NCBI GenBank assembly: GCA_018303625.1
Contig: JAGVXV010000013.1
Location: 1 to 52,922 of the forward strand
From: Candidatus Woesearchaeota archaeon
GTDB lineage: Archaea > Nanobdellota > Nanobdellia > Woesearchaeales > GW2011-AR4
DNA length: 52,922 nucleotides
Direction: 5' to 3'
Part shown: positions 18,791 to 27,146 of the stretch, in pieces
How the letters are laid out: each line of letters opens with the position of its first letter
Position numbering within the stretch: the stretch's first letter is position 1
Made by a program: the position numbers and the translations under genes
Notes under the pieces: generated by a model
Database searches by the model: none
Told to the model about the DNA's origin: nothing
The model's input: the letters and a program-made list of their open reading frames with translations, nothing else

Positions 18791-20308
18791 TCAGGAAGCC
18801 TTTGACTTCATTGCCCTTTCCCTCAGGATGTTCTTCTGCACTTTTCCTGTTGATGTCCTTGGCAGTTCTTTTAGAAATTCAACATTTTTAGGCTTTTTGA
18901 AGCCTGCAAGCTTCTGCCTGCAAAAGCTTATTATCTCTTCTTCTCTTGCATTAGCATTTTCCTTCAAAACTACATATGCCCTGACAGACTCGCCAAACAG
19001 CTTATCAGGAACACCAACAACAGCGCTTTCCTTGACAGCAGGATGCTGGTCAATTGTTTCCTCAACTTCCCTCGGGTAAACCTTTAAGCCGCCGGTTATT
19101 ATCATGTCCCTTGCCCTGCCTACAAAGATTATATATCCATCCTCATCCATCCTGCCTATATCTCCAGTCCTGAACCATCCCTGCCTGAAAGCCTCGCCAT
19201 TCAGCCTGGGAAAATTCCAGTATTCTTTTAGGATATTAGGGCCTTTAATCATTATTTCCCCGGCTTCCCCTTTCTCTACATCATTAAAGTCAGCATCAAC
19301 AATCCTTACTTCAACCCCGGGCAGCGGCTTTCCAACAGTTCCTGGCTTCTTTTTGCCCTTGTAAGGGTTTGAAAAGTTCATCATTGTCTCGCTCATGCCG
19401 GCCCTTTCAAGAATTTCATGGCCAAAAACATCCTTAAACTCCTTGAAAGTTTCCGAAGATAAGGGAGCAGAGCCTGAAATAAACAGCCTCATTGAGCTTA
19501 TGTCGTATTTTTCCCTGTCTTTCGCTTCAAGGATCTTGATGTACATGGTTGGAACTCCCATAAACAAGGTGCATTCATGCTGCTGGATTAAAGGCAAAAC
19601 ATCATCAGGAAGAAACTTTTTCCTTAAGACAATAAAGCTTCCATTGTAAAAGCTGCCGCATAAGGCAACGCCCAAGCCATGGATATGGTATAATGGCAAA
19701 CATAAGAGCAGCTTGTCATTGTCAGTCCAGTGCCAGGCCTCTTTCAAAGCTTTTAAGTTGGACTCAACATTATAATGCGTCAATAAAGCCCCTTTGCTTT
19801 TGCCCGTTGTGCCTGATGTATAGAATATTATGGCGCCATCGTCATTGCTTAACTTGATATTTGGCTCATTTTCCATTGAATTTTTAACAAAATTGTCAAA
19901 ACTGGTGTATTTTTCATTATTTTCCACTGTTATGATATGCCTTAATTCCTCCAGGTTTCCTTTGCAGTTCTCCAGAACCTTCATCCTTTCAGTATTAACA
20001 AGAATAAGCTTTGAGCCTGAATTGGAAAGCATATGCCCGACTTCAGCTTCCTTATAGTAAGTGTTTATTGGCACAACAACGCAGCCAGCCTTTAGCGCTC
20101 CAATGAAGAAGTATATCAATTCCGGGCTGTTGTCCAGAAACTGGGCTACTTTGTCCCCTTTCTTGATCCCTAGCCTGATTAAAGCATTGGCTACTTTATT
20201 GGAATTTTTATCTAGCTCCGAGAAAGGTATCCTCTTGCCGTAAAAATCAACTGCAACTCGGCTAGTATTCTTACTAAAAGTGTTATTAAAGCATGAAACT
20301 AAAGTCAT
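18791..20308 (-). CDS. AMP-dependent acyl-CoA synthetase / long-chain fatty acid-CoA ligase
   Basis: AMP-binding motif YTSGTTGKSKGALLTH; GWFRTGDIGRMDEDGYIIFVGRARDMIITGGLKVYPREVE; LPRTSTGKVQK. Confidence 0.93.
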   Translation of the reverse strand: MTLVSCFNNTFSKNTSRVAVDFYGKRIPFSELDKNSNKVANALIRLGIKKGDKVAQFLDNSPELIYFFIGALKAGCVVVPINTYYKEAEVGHMLSNSGSKLILVNTERMKVLENCKGNLEELRHIITVENNEKYTSFDNFVKNSMENEPNIKLSNDDGAIIFYTSGTTGKSKGALLTHYNVESNLKALKEAWHWTDNDKLLLCLPLYHIHGLGVALCGSFYNGSFIVLRKKFLPDDVLPLIQQHECTLFMGVPTMYIKILEAKDREKYDISSMRLFISGSAPLSSETFKEFKDVFGHEILERAGMSETMMNFSNPYKGKKKPGTVGKPLPGVEVRIVDADFNDVEKGEAGEIMIKGPNILKEYWNFPRLNGEAFRQGWFRTGDIGRMDEDGYIIFVGRARDMIITGGLKVYPREVEETIDQHPAVKESAVVGVPDKLFGESVRAYVVLKENANAREEEIISFCRQKLAGFKKPKNVEFLKELPRTSTGKVQKNILRERAMKSKAS

Positions 20309-20380
20309 AGATATCCTCGATTACCTTAGGAAGGCAAGTGTATTTAAATTTAGTGGTTTTTCTGGCAAAGGTTTAAATAT

Positions 20381-20402
20381 TTATTTTCAATATTGAAAAT
20401 AA
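20381..20402. promoter_or_regulatory. Perfect 22-bp palindrome TTATTTTCAATATTGAAAATAA, putative transcription-factor operator
   Basis: Self-complementary over 22 bp; 73 bp upstream of the acyl-CoA ligase start; near-identical copy at 39864-39885. Confidence 0.6.
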
Positions 20403-20489
20403 CATCATAACAGCTATTTGAAGATTTGTTCGCGCTAATGTGCTAAAATTTATCTTACTTTAAAACTAAGAATAAAGCCTCTAGGAGGG

Positions 20490-21488
20490 TTATAAATTTA
20501 AATTCTCAATCTTATCCAAATGCCTCCTGTTGCTGAATCCTATAGTTTCGATGAACTTTTTGCAGTTTTCCCTGCCATTAACCTGCAGATTGGTGATTTT
20601 TCTTGTCAGTGTGGGGTTAATTCCCTGCATTTGCAGATAATTGTAAATTTGGCCTATAAGATTTCTGCTTAAGATTTGAAGACCTATTCTTATATAGGGG
20701 GACTTATAGGATTTTCTTTTGTCAAAATAGACCCCTCCATCCGTGTCAAATATCCCCCTAATGCACCTGTTGATGAGATTCAAATTGCCGGAATTGACAA
20801 TCTCATCCGGAATCTGGACAGTATAAGTTTTCAATCCAGCCGGAAACCTAAATCTCTTTGTCAGAAGCAAATGCATTTCTTTTGAATTAATGGTTAGCCT
20901 CAAGGTGTTGCCTCTTTTTGACAGCAATGGATTGCAATTTGGAGACATGCCCTTCAATATGGCAGTTAACACAGAGAAATATTTTCTGTCCAGTACAGAA
21001 TGGCCTGTGAATTGCACTATATAGTTCCCGCCATATCTGTTTGTGAATCCATCTCCTATAAATGCACCTATCAATTCGCACAATTCCGGGGATAAAGGCA
21101 TATTTATATCAAAATGGTATTTTGGCTTGGCATTGGCAGAGGCAATCTTTCTTCCAATCTCAAAAATTCTCTTGTGTCTGCTGTAAGTTATTCTTCCAGC
21201 CTTCTTCCTCCCCCAACCATGATCTTTGAAAAAAACTGAGTTTTCTATATTTTTCCGCTTTTCAGAATCAATTTCTAGAAGTATCTCGTCAAAAAAATCC
21301 TTCGGCATTGAATGTTCTCCATACCTGTATCTTTCGAGCTTCGATTTGTAAATGCCAAATATTTTGGAAAAGTTTTTCCAAGTGCCGAACTTTACTTTTA
21401 GGGTGTTAAAGAAATTTATCCTATCACCGTCTGATTTAAAAAAAACTCTGCTAGGATGTATTTTTTTTGAGGGATTTTTATTTTCCAT
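20490..21488 (-). CDS. LAGLIDADG homing-endonuclease-like protein
   Basis: Two LAGLIDADG-like helices, ELIGAFIGDGF and IRGIFDTDGGVYF, about 100 aa apart; adjacent to a tRNA gene on the same strand. Confidence 0.8.
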   Translation of the reverse strand: MENKNPSKKIHPSRVFFKSDGDRINFFNTLKVKFGTWKNFSKIFGIYKSKLERYRYGEHSMPKDFFDEILLEIDSEKRKNIENSVFFKDHGWGRKKAGRITYSRHKRIFEIGRKIASANAKPKYHFDINMPLSPELCELIGAFIGDGFTNRYGGNYIVQFTGHSVLDRKYFSVLTAILKGMSPNCNPLLSKRGNTLRLTINSKEMHLLLTKRFRFPAGLKTYTVQIPDEIVNSGNLNLINRCIRGIFDTDGGVYFDKRKSYKSPYIRIGLQILSRNLIGQIYNYLQMQGINPTLTRKITNLQVNGRENCKKFIETIGFSNRRHLDKIENLNL

Positions 21489-21510
21489 ATTAGTATCTAG
21501 GAAAATGAAA

Positions 21511-21598
21511 AGCCCTCAGAGGGAGTTGCACCCCCGACCTGCAGCTTACGAAGTTCGGCACAAAGTTCTGCCGCTCTAGCTGACTGAGCTATGAGGGC
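21511..21598 (-). tRNA. tRNA-Thr(CGT)-like gene with an apparent 14-nt insertion/intron in the anticodon stem; T-loop atypical (TGCAACT)
   Basis: GCCCTCA/TGAGGGC acceptor with T73; D-arm GCTC-AGTCAGCTA-GAGC; GCAG[AACTTTGTGCCGAA]C-TTCGTAA-GCTGC; variable AGGTC; T-stem GGGGG/CCCTC. 88 nt, 74 after removing the 14 nt. Confidence 0.65.
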
Positions 21599-21678
21599 CT
21601 TTGATTGAAGAATTGCAGGCAATATAAAAACTTTTCCTTAGTTTCTGTGCTACTGAGGCAAAACAATCAGAACAGAGT

Positions 21679-21836
21679 TACTTTAGGTTTTTTAAAAGTT
21701 CATCCTTTTTTGGGAATTTCTTCTGGCATTCAAAGCATACAGCATGGCTTTTGCCCTTATTGTCCTTGATGTAAGCCCCGATAATCTTTCCAAGAAAGGT
21801 CTCATCAATCTTATTATTGCAGATTTCGCATTTCAT
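21679..21836 (-). CDS. Small zinc-finger-like protein (MKCEICNNKIDETFLGKIIGAYIKDNKGKSHAVCFECQKKFPKKDELLKNLK); end coordinate may be off by 1 nt
   Basis: Two CxxC motifs; convergent small ORF below track cutoff; exact 3' boundary uncertain from manual reading. Confidence 0.6.
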
Positions 21837-21909
21837 AAAAGGCAGGCAGTAAAGGCTATTTTTAATCCTTTTTATTTTACAAAATCAAAAAATATAAATA
21901 AAAATTATA

Positions 21910-22406
21910 TGAAATGCCTTGTCATGAGGTGGAAAAAGCCGGTTTTGGCATTATTTGCATTGATTTTCTTAGCTAATATTGCCTTTGCGCAGCCATTTGG
22001 GCCTCCTTTGTATATAGCAAATCCAAGTACATTGGAATGCCTCTATTATTTTGCAGGCGATGAAAAGCACTTCAACCCAAGGCCCGAGAATTACACTGAT
22101 AACATAGGGTATACAACTGACTTTAAAAGCCAGGAGCAGGCTTGTCTGCTTTATAAATGTGTTAAGACAAATGGAAGAGTATGGCTGCAGGAAAAAGATG
22201 ACCCTAACCCGGACATTTGCCTATGTCCCAACGAATTTCAGTTTGCAAATGAGACTGGATGTGTATCTATGCAAAAAGCAACCGGTTTTGCTGTAAAGGA
22301 AAGCAGAAACATATCAAAGCCTCAAAACTGGATTTTGGTCGGCATTCTTGCAGCTTTGGCTTTGGGGGTAGTATCTTATCTTAAGCTGGGCAGAAAAAGA
22401 ATTTGA
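21910..22406 (+). CDS. Secreted Cys-rich protein with signal peptide and C-terminal TM
   Basis: VLALFALIFLANIAFAQPF signal; C-terminal TM ILVGILAALALGVVSYLKLGRKRI; start chosen inside ORF 21744..22406. Confidence 0.65.
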
Positions 22407-22448
22407 ATTCTCCAAATATTTATAAAATACCATTCTATTCTGAAGAAT

Positions 22449-24197
22449 ATGCCGCGAATTGCCATTGTGGACAATGAAAAGCTGAAGGAAATGCAGCTTA
22501 AGCTGCACATCCAAAGCGTCTGCCCGGTAAACAGGGTTGGAAAGGAATGCATCAAGATCGAGGCAGATGGAAAGCTTTCAATAGATGAAAACCTATGCAC
22601 TGGCTGCGGAATTTGCGTCAAGCCCGGACAAGGCGCTATAAAGATAATTAACCTGCCGGAAGAATGGAAAAAAGAGCCCATACACCGCTATGGCCAGAAT
22701 TTATTTGCCCTTTATTCCCTGCCAACGCCGATTTTCGGCAATGTTGTCGGAATCCTGGGAATTAACGGAATTGGAAAATCCACAGCAATAAAGATACTTG
22801 CCCAAGTAATAAAGCCGAATTTAGGGGATTATGAAAAAGAAGGAAATTTTGCAAACTTGATAAGCAAATTCAGGGGCACTGAAGCCCAGAGCTTTTTCGA
22901 GAGAATAAGCAGCGGAAAGATAAAGATAAGCTACAAGCCTCAGCAGGTTGAATTAATACCAAAAACGGCAAAAGGCAAGGTAAGAGATTTATTAAAAAAA
23001 GTTGATGAAAAGAGCATTTTAAATGAGATTGTAGAAAAATTGGAAATTAAAGAAATTTTGAACAATGATATTGATAAAATTTCAGGAGGCGAATTGCAAA
23101 GGGTTGCCATAGCCGCGGCTGTCCTGAAAAAGGCAAGCCTTTACATTTTTGATGAGCCGACAAGCTTCCTGGACATAAAGCAAAGAATCGGCATAAGCAA
23201 ATTCATCAAAAGCCTTGTTGATGAGGAAACTGCTGTTCTTATAGTTGAGCACGATTTGATCATTTATGATTACCTGGCAGACTTTACGCATATAATGTAT
23301 GGAAAGGAAGATGCCTACGGTGTTGTTTCTGGCATAAAGCCTACAAAAAACGGCATAAACACTTACCTTTCCGGATACTTAAAAGAGGAAAATGTCCGCT
23401 TTAGGGAGAAAAAGATAAAGTTTGAGGCAAAAGCGCCATTGAAGAAAGAGTCAAAAGAAGCCCTTATTTCATGGCAGGACATTGAAAAAAACCTTGATGG
23501 ATTTAATTTAAAAGCCCCTTCAGGCAAGATAAACAAAGGCGATGTCATAGGCATTCTGGGGGAGAATGGAATAGGAAAAACAACTTTTGTAAAAATTCTT
23601 GCTGATGTTTTAAAGCAGGATAAGGGAATAATAAGCAAGAAAGTAAAAGTCAGCTATAAGCCCCAGTATCTGCAGGCCTCTGATGAGCTGGTTTCAGCTG
23701 TTTTGAAGGATGCAATTTCAAAATATACAAACCAAATAATTAATCCATTGAGCATACAGCCTTTATTCTTGAAAAAATTGAATGAATTGTCAGGAGGAGA
23801 GCTGCAAAGGGTTGCAATTGCGTTATGCCTTTCAAAAGACGCTGATTTATATTTGCTTGACGAGCCTTCTGCCTACCTTGATATAGAGCAAAGGCTGATC
23901 ATAAGCAACTTAATAAGGGATCTTGTGGAGCATAAAGGCGCTTCAGCACTGGTTGTTGACCATGACTTGCTGTTTATTGACTATCTAAGCCACAAGCTGA
24001 TGGTCTTTACCGGAAAGCCTGCTGTCAATGGAACTGTTAACGGGCCTTTCAACATGGAAGACGGCATGAACATGTTCCTGAAAGAGCTAAAAATAACCCT
24101 AAGGAGGGATGAGCTTTCAAACATGCCCCGTGTCAATAAAGAAGGCTCTGTCAAGGACAGGGAGCAGAAAGAAAAAGGGAAGTATTATTATACATGA
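22449..24197 (+). CDS. ABCE1/Rli1-like ribosome-recycling ATPase with degenerate N-terminal Fe-S domain
   Basis: Twin NBDs (GINGIGKSTAIKIL, LSGG-like SGGELQRVAIAAA, FDEPTSFLDIKQR; GENGIGKTTFVKIL, LSGGELQRVAIA, LDEPSAYLDIEQR) and N-terminal CTGCGIC remnant. Confidence 0.95.
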   Translation: MPRIAIVDNEKLKEMQLKLHIQSVCPVNRVGKECIKIEADGKLSIDENLCTGCGICVKPGQGAIKIINLPEEWKKEPIHRYGQNLFALYSLPTPIFGNVVGILGINGIGKSTAIKILAQVIKPNLGDYEKEGNFANLISKFRGTEAQSFFERISSGKIKISYKPQQVELIPKTAKGKVRDLLKKVDEKSILNEIVEKLEIKEILNNDIDKISGGELQRVAIAAAVLKKASLYIFDEPTSFLDIKQRIGISKFIKSLVDEETAVLIVEHDLIIYDYLADFTHIMYGKEDAYGVVSGIKPTKNGINTYLSGYLKEENVRFREKKIKFEAKAPLKKESKEALISWQDIEKNLDGFNLKAPSGKINKGDVIGILGENGIGKTTFVKILADVLKQDKGIISKKVKVSYKPQYLQASDELVSAVLKDAISKYTNQIINPLSIQPLFLKKLNELSGGELQRVAIALCLSKDADLYLLDEPSAYLDIEQRLIISNLIRDLVEHKGASALVVDHDLLFIDYLSHKLMVFTGKPAVNGTVNGPFNMEDGMNMFLKELKITLRRDELSNMPRVNKEGSVKDREQKEKGKYYYT

Positions 24198-24761
24198 TTA
24201 AGCCTTCCCCCTGCTTTCCCCGTCAACAATTCCGGAAGCGATCAAATGCGCTATCCTTATCGGCTCTGGTATAAGGCTTCTTGTGCATACAATTTTTAAT
24301 ATTTCCCTTGCCTTCTCTACGCTTATGCCGGTAAGCTGCACATAAATTTTTCCGATATTAATAACTTCTCCCGCCTTTTCCAATAAGTTTATCTTGTTTT
24401 TTTTATTTATTTTTATTAACGTGCTTTTTATTGCTGCAATGTCGGGCTTTCTTCTTATTACAACTATAACAGGCAGTTTTGTTTTTTTGCTTAATTCCTT
24501 AACATCAATAATATTAAAGCCTCCCACGGCAATCCCATCAAGGAAAATGCACCGCAATTGCGGCTTGAATTTGCTCTTGTTTACCATTTCTATGATTTTT
24601 TTTGTTGAATTGCTGCCGTCAACATTGACTTTTGTTGATAAAATCCCGTCCAATAAAGTTCCGCCCCTGAAAACAGTGCCTATGACAAAGACCTTGCCTT
24701 TAGAAAATTTTCTAAATGGCGCGTCATCAATCCCTATAACCCTTATTTCCTTTTTGAACAT
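24198..24761 (-). CDS. DUF99 family protein
   Basis: IRVIGIDDAPFRK...VIGTVFRGGTLLDGILSTKVNVDGSNST...IFLDGIAVGGFNIIDV matches the archaeal DUF99 pattern. Confidence 0.85.
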   Translation of the reverse strand: MFKKEIRVIGIDDAPFRKFSKGKVFVIGTVFRGGTLLDGILSTKVNVDGSNSTKKIIEMVNKSKFKPQLRCIFLDGIAVGGFNIIDVKELSKKTKLPVIVVIRRKPDIAAIKSTLIKINKKNKINLLEKAGEVINIGKIYVQLTGISVEKAREILKIVCTRSLIPEPIRIAHLIASGIVDGESRGKA

Positions 24762-24764
24762 TTT

Positions 24765-25382
24765 TTATTTTTTCGGCTTCGCCTCGATAATGTAAAACAT
24801 CCCAAAAACATGCCTTTTGCTTTTTATTACCCCAAGGCCGGCTTTTTTTGCTATGCCAAAAGGGTCTATGTCAAGGCGGCATCCTATCATTTCAAAATGC
24901 TTCGGAGCCATTTTCTTCTGCATGCTTCTTATCCATCTGCTTGAGCTTATCCCATGGTCCAAAAGGAGTATTCTTCCGTTTTTCCTGCAGACTCTTGACA
25001 TCTCCTTTAATGCCTTAAAAGGATTCGGAAAGGTGCATAAAGAGAGTGTTGAAACAACCGCGTCAAAGGAATTATTTTTAAACTTTAAGGATTCCGTATC
25101 CATTATATTAAATTCCGCGTTCAGCCCGATTTTTTTGCTTTTTTTCCTGGCTATATTAAGCATTTCCGGCGTTATGTCAACAGCAGTCACTTTGCAGTTT
25201 TTATAATACTTGAAATTCCTGCCTGTTCCTGCAGCAACCTCAAGAACCCTGCCATGGGCATTTTGCAGCAGCCTTTTCCTGAACCTTCTTAAGACCAAAA
25301 AATCCGGAATTGCCTCCAATAAGTCGTATTTTGGGGCGAATTTTTTGTATTTTTCCCTTATTTGAGAATTTGTAAGCTTCAT
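24765..25382 (-). CDS. Class I SAM-dependent methyltransferase
   Basis: VLEVAAGTGRNFKYY; FDAVVSTLSLCTFPNPFKALKEMSRVCRKNGRILLLDHG. Confidence 0.88.
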   Translation of the reverse strand: MKLTNSQIREKYKKFAPKYDLLEAIPDFLVLRRFRKRLLQNAHGRVLEVAAGTGRNFKYYKNCKVTAVDITPEMLNIARKKSKKIGLNAEFNIMDTESLKFKNNSFDAVVSTLSLCTFPNPFKALKEMSRVCRKNGRILLLDHGISSSRWIRSMQKKMAPKHFEMIGCRLDIDPFGIAKKAGLGVIKSKRHVFGMFYIIEAKPKK

Positions 25383-25383
25383 T

Positions 25384-26298
25384 TTACTCCCTGAATTCAA
25401 CATCATCAACAATTCCGTCAGAATCCAAATCAACGCCTTCAACAACCCTTGCATTTATGTTTGGGTTGTGAATATTGCCTTCAGTTATTTTTTTGAAATT
25501 TTTCAGGAAAGCTATGATAGCAGCCCTTGTACCCGAATACCTTTTCCCGGCAACAACCAGAATTCCCTTGTCCTTGTTGAAGGGGTTCCTGATCTTGACA
25601 ATTAATCCCACTTCGTCCTGCGGATAGGTTTCATTGCTTATGCCGGACTTGATGTTTCCATTCTCAAACCTGATTGGGAGCTTTGCATTGACTTTATTGG
25701 TTATTTTGTTGGTTATCGGCCCTCCAATCAAAATCAAATTGCCTTCAAGATCTTTGTCATGGACTTCTGTATCAAGCTTAACGTTAAAAGAGGGCACATA
25801 ATTCAGAAAAGTCCCGAGAAATAACGCCAAATCAATGCCGTAATATCCGTCGCGGCTTCTTGCCTTGTCAGGCCCATGGGGATCCGGGCTTCCGACAATG
25901 ATTAATGCGATCAGCTGGCCGTTTTGGATAAAAGGCTCCAAAAAAGCGCTTTCATTGGTTATATGCGCTATTTTCTGCGTTGACTGCATATCCTTGAATT
26001 TGACAACAAATGCTGGCTCTGCCAGGGCATAATAATTCGCAAGAGCGCCCTGCTTTGACTCCTTTTTTACAATTTTGACAATTCCAGCCTTTTCAAGATT
26101 CCTTATATGGTAGTATACTTTCTGCTCGTGCACCTTTAATTCCTTTGCAATATCGGCAGGGTATTTTGCCTCATCACTAATGCTTTTTACAATTCTTTGG
26201 GCTAATTCCGTGCCAAGATTCTTCAAGCTGCTGAATTTTATTTCCTTTGCCGGCAAAGAATAAACTTCATTCTTTTCCTTATTTACAACAAACATCAA
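25384..26298 (-). CDS. Winged-HTH regulator with C-terminal S-layer/RNase-H-like extracellular-type domain
   Basis: ISDEAKYPADIAKELKVHEQKVYYHIRNLEKAGIVKIV (ArsR-like wHTH); C-terminal GGPITNKITNKV...VAGKRYSGTRAAIIAFLKNF. Confidence 0.7.
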   Translation of the reverse strand: MMFVVNKEKNEVYSLPAKEIKFSSLKNLGTELAQRIVKSISDEAKYPADIAKELKVHEQKVYYHIRNLEKAGIVKIVKKESKQGALANYYALAEPAFVVKFKDMQSTQKIAHITNESAFLEPFIQNGQLIALIIVGSPDPHGPDKARSRDGYYGIDLALFLGTFLNYVPSFNVKLDTEVHDKDLEGNLILIGGPITNKITNKVNAKLPIRFENGNIKSGISNETYPQDEVGLIVKIRNPFNKDKGILVVAGKRYSGTRAAIIAFLKNFKKITEGNIHNPNINARVVEGVDLDSDGIVDDVEFRE

Positions 26299-26409
26299 AC
26301 CACTATAAATTTAATTGTAGAAGTGGTATAAAAAGGTTTTGTTGTTTAATGTCAAAAATTAAGTACTTTTCAGTTATAAATTTATAAATAAGCAATAAAA
26401 CCCAAGGCT

Positions 26410-26928
26410 ATGGTGTACAGGAGCATTACAAAATTAGCGGGGCTTGACAATGGGGACCAATTAATGCTTACTGCGAGGATTGGAGAATATGTTGAACTAA
26501 ATCGGGGGTATTTATTTGAAATAGCTTATCCGAGGTTAAAAATGGAATTACGTGAAGAATGCCTAATATTAGAGGGTCATGCTGCGAGAAGGTATATGGC
26601 AATAAGCGTCCACAGGCCTTCAAGAAGAGGAACGCCGCATATAAGCAGGGCAGTGCCGCTGACTGAGATTCCCCAAGCAGCAGATTCTGCGATAGATATA
26701 ATGGAAATCGCCCATACTGTAGGCTATATCACCAGCGACGATTTCCATGAAAGCTTGATGGACCTTTATGCGCTAATAAGCCCATTCACTTTTTGGCTTA
26801 TGCAAAAACTGCCTGACGGGGTCAGTGATAGGATACTAAAACATAATATTGATTCTGGCTTACCCCAGAAGGATAAGGTCATTGCAAAAACCAAAGAGAT
26901 TTCAGAATTATTGACTCATAAAAACTAA
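26410..26928 (+). CDS. Hypothetical protein
   Basis: 172-aa ORF with TATA-like TTTATAAATAAG upstream; no family recognised. Confidence 0.55.
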   Translation: MVYRSITKLAGLDNGDQLMLTARIGEYVELNRGYLFEIAYPRLKMELREECLILEGHAARRYMAISVHRPSRRGTPHISRAVPLTEIPQAADSAIDIMEIAHTVGYITSDDFHESLMDLYALISPFTFWLMQKLPDGVSDRILKHNIDSGLPQKDKVIAKTKEISELLTHKN

Positions 26929-26960
26929 TTTTTAGTAGTCCTACTAAAATTTTAATAACA

Positions 26961-26970
26961 TTTATAAATA
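26961..26970 (+). promoter_or_regulatory. TATA box (TTTATAAATA) for the long glmS leader
   Basis: Archaeal TATA-like element about 183 nt upstream of the glmS ATG, predicting a leader of roughly 150 nt. Confidence 0.6.
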
Positions 26971-27000
26971 AGCTCTATGCTTCCATGAGCCTTGCTTTAA

Positions 27001-27146
27001 AACATCGGAATTCCGCCAATCTAAATGATTGGTGGTTCAACAACTAGAGCATTATCCAGTGCAATTCCGAGTGTGCTCAAAAACCACTGGATAACTTTGC
27101 GATAAGCAAACATACCACTAGTATGTTACTGGTGGTTTTTGACATG
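27001..27146 (+). ncRNA. Candidate structured cis-regulatory RNA in the glmS 5' leader (pseudoknot plus SD-sequestering helix)
   Basis: P1 27005-27012/27063-27070, P2 27013-27021/27027-27035, P3 27052-27061/27085-27094, P4 27096-27100/27106-27110, P5 27111-27115/27121-27125, sequestor P6 27077-27090/27129-27142. Confidence 0.6.

Noticed and set aside
18786-20243. Several plus-strand ORFs
   Set aside because: All antisense to the acyl-CoA ligase, which has clear AMP-binding motifs.
27001-27146. Canonical glmS ribozyme
   Set aside because: Position fits, but I do not see the conserved bacterial glmS ribozyme core; helix order differs and there is no evident cleavage site, so it is reported only as an unclassified leader RNA.
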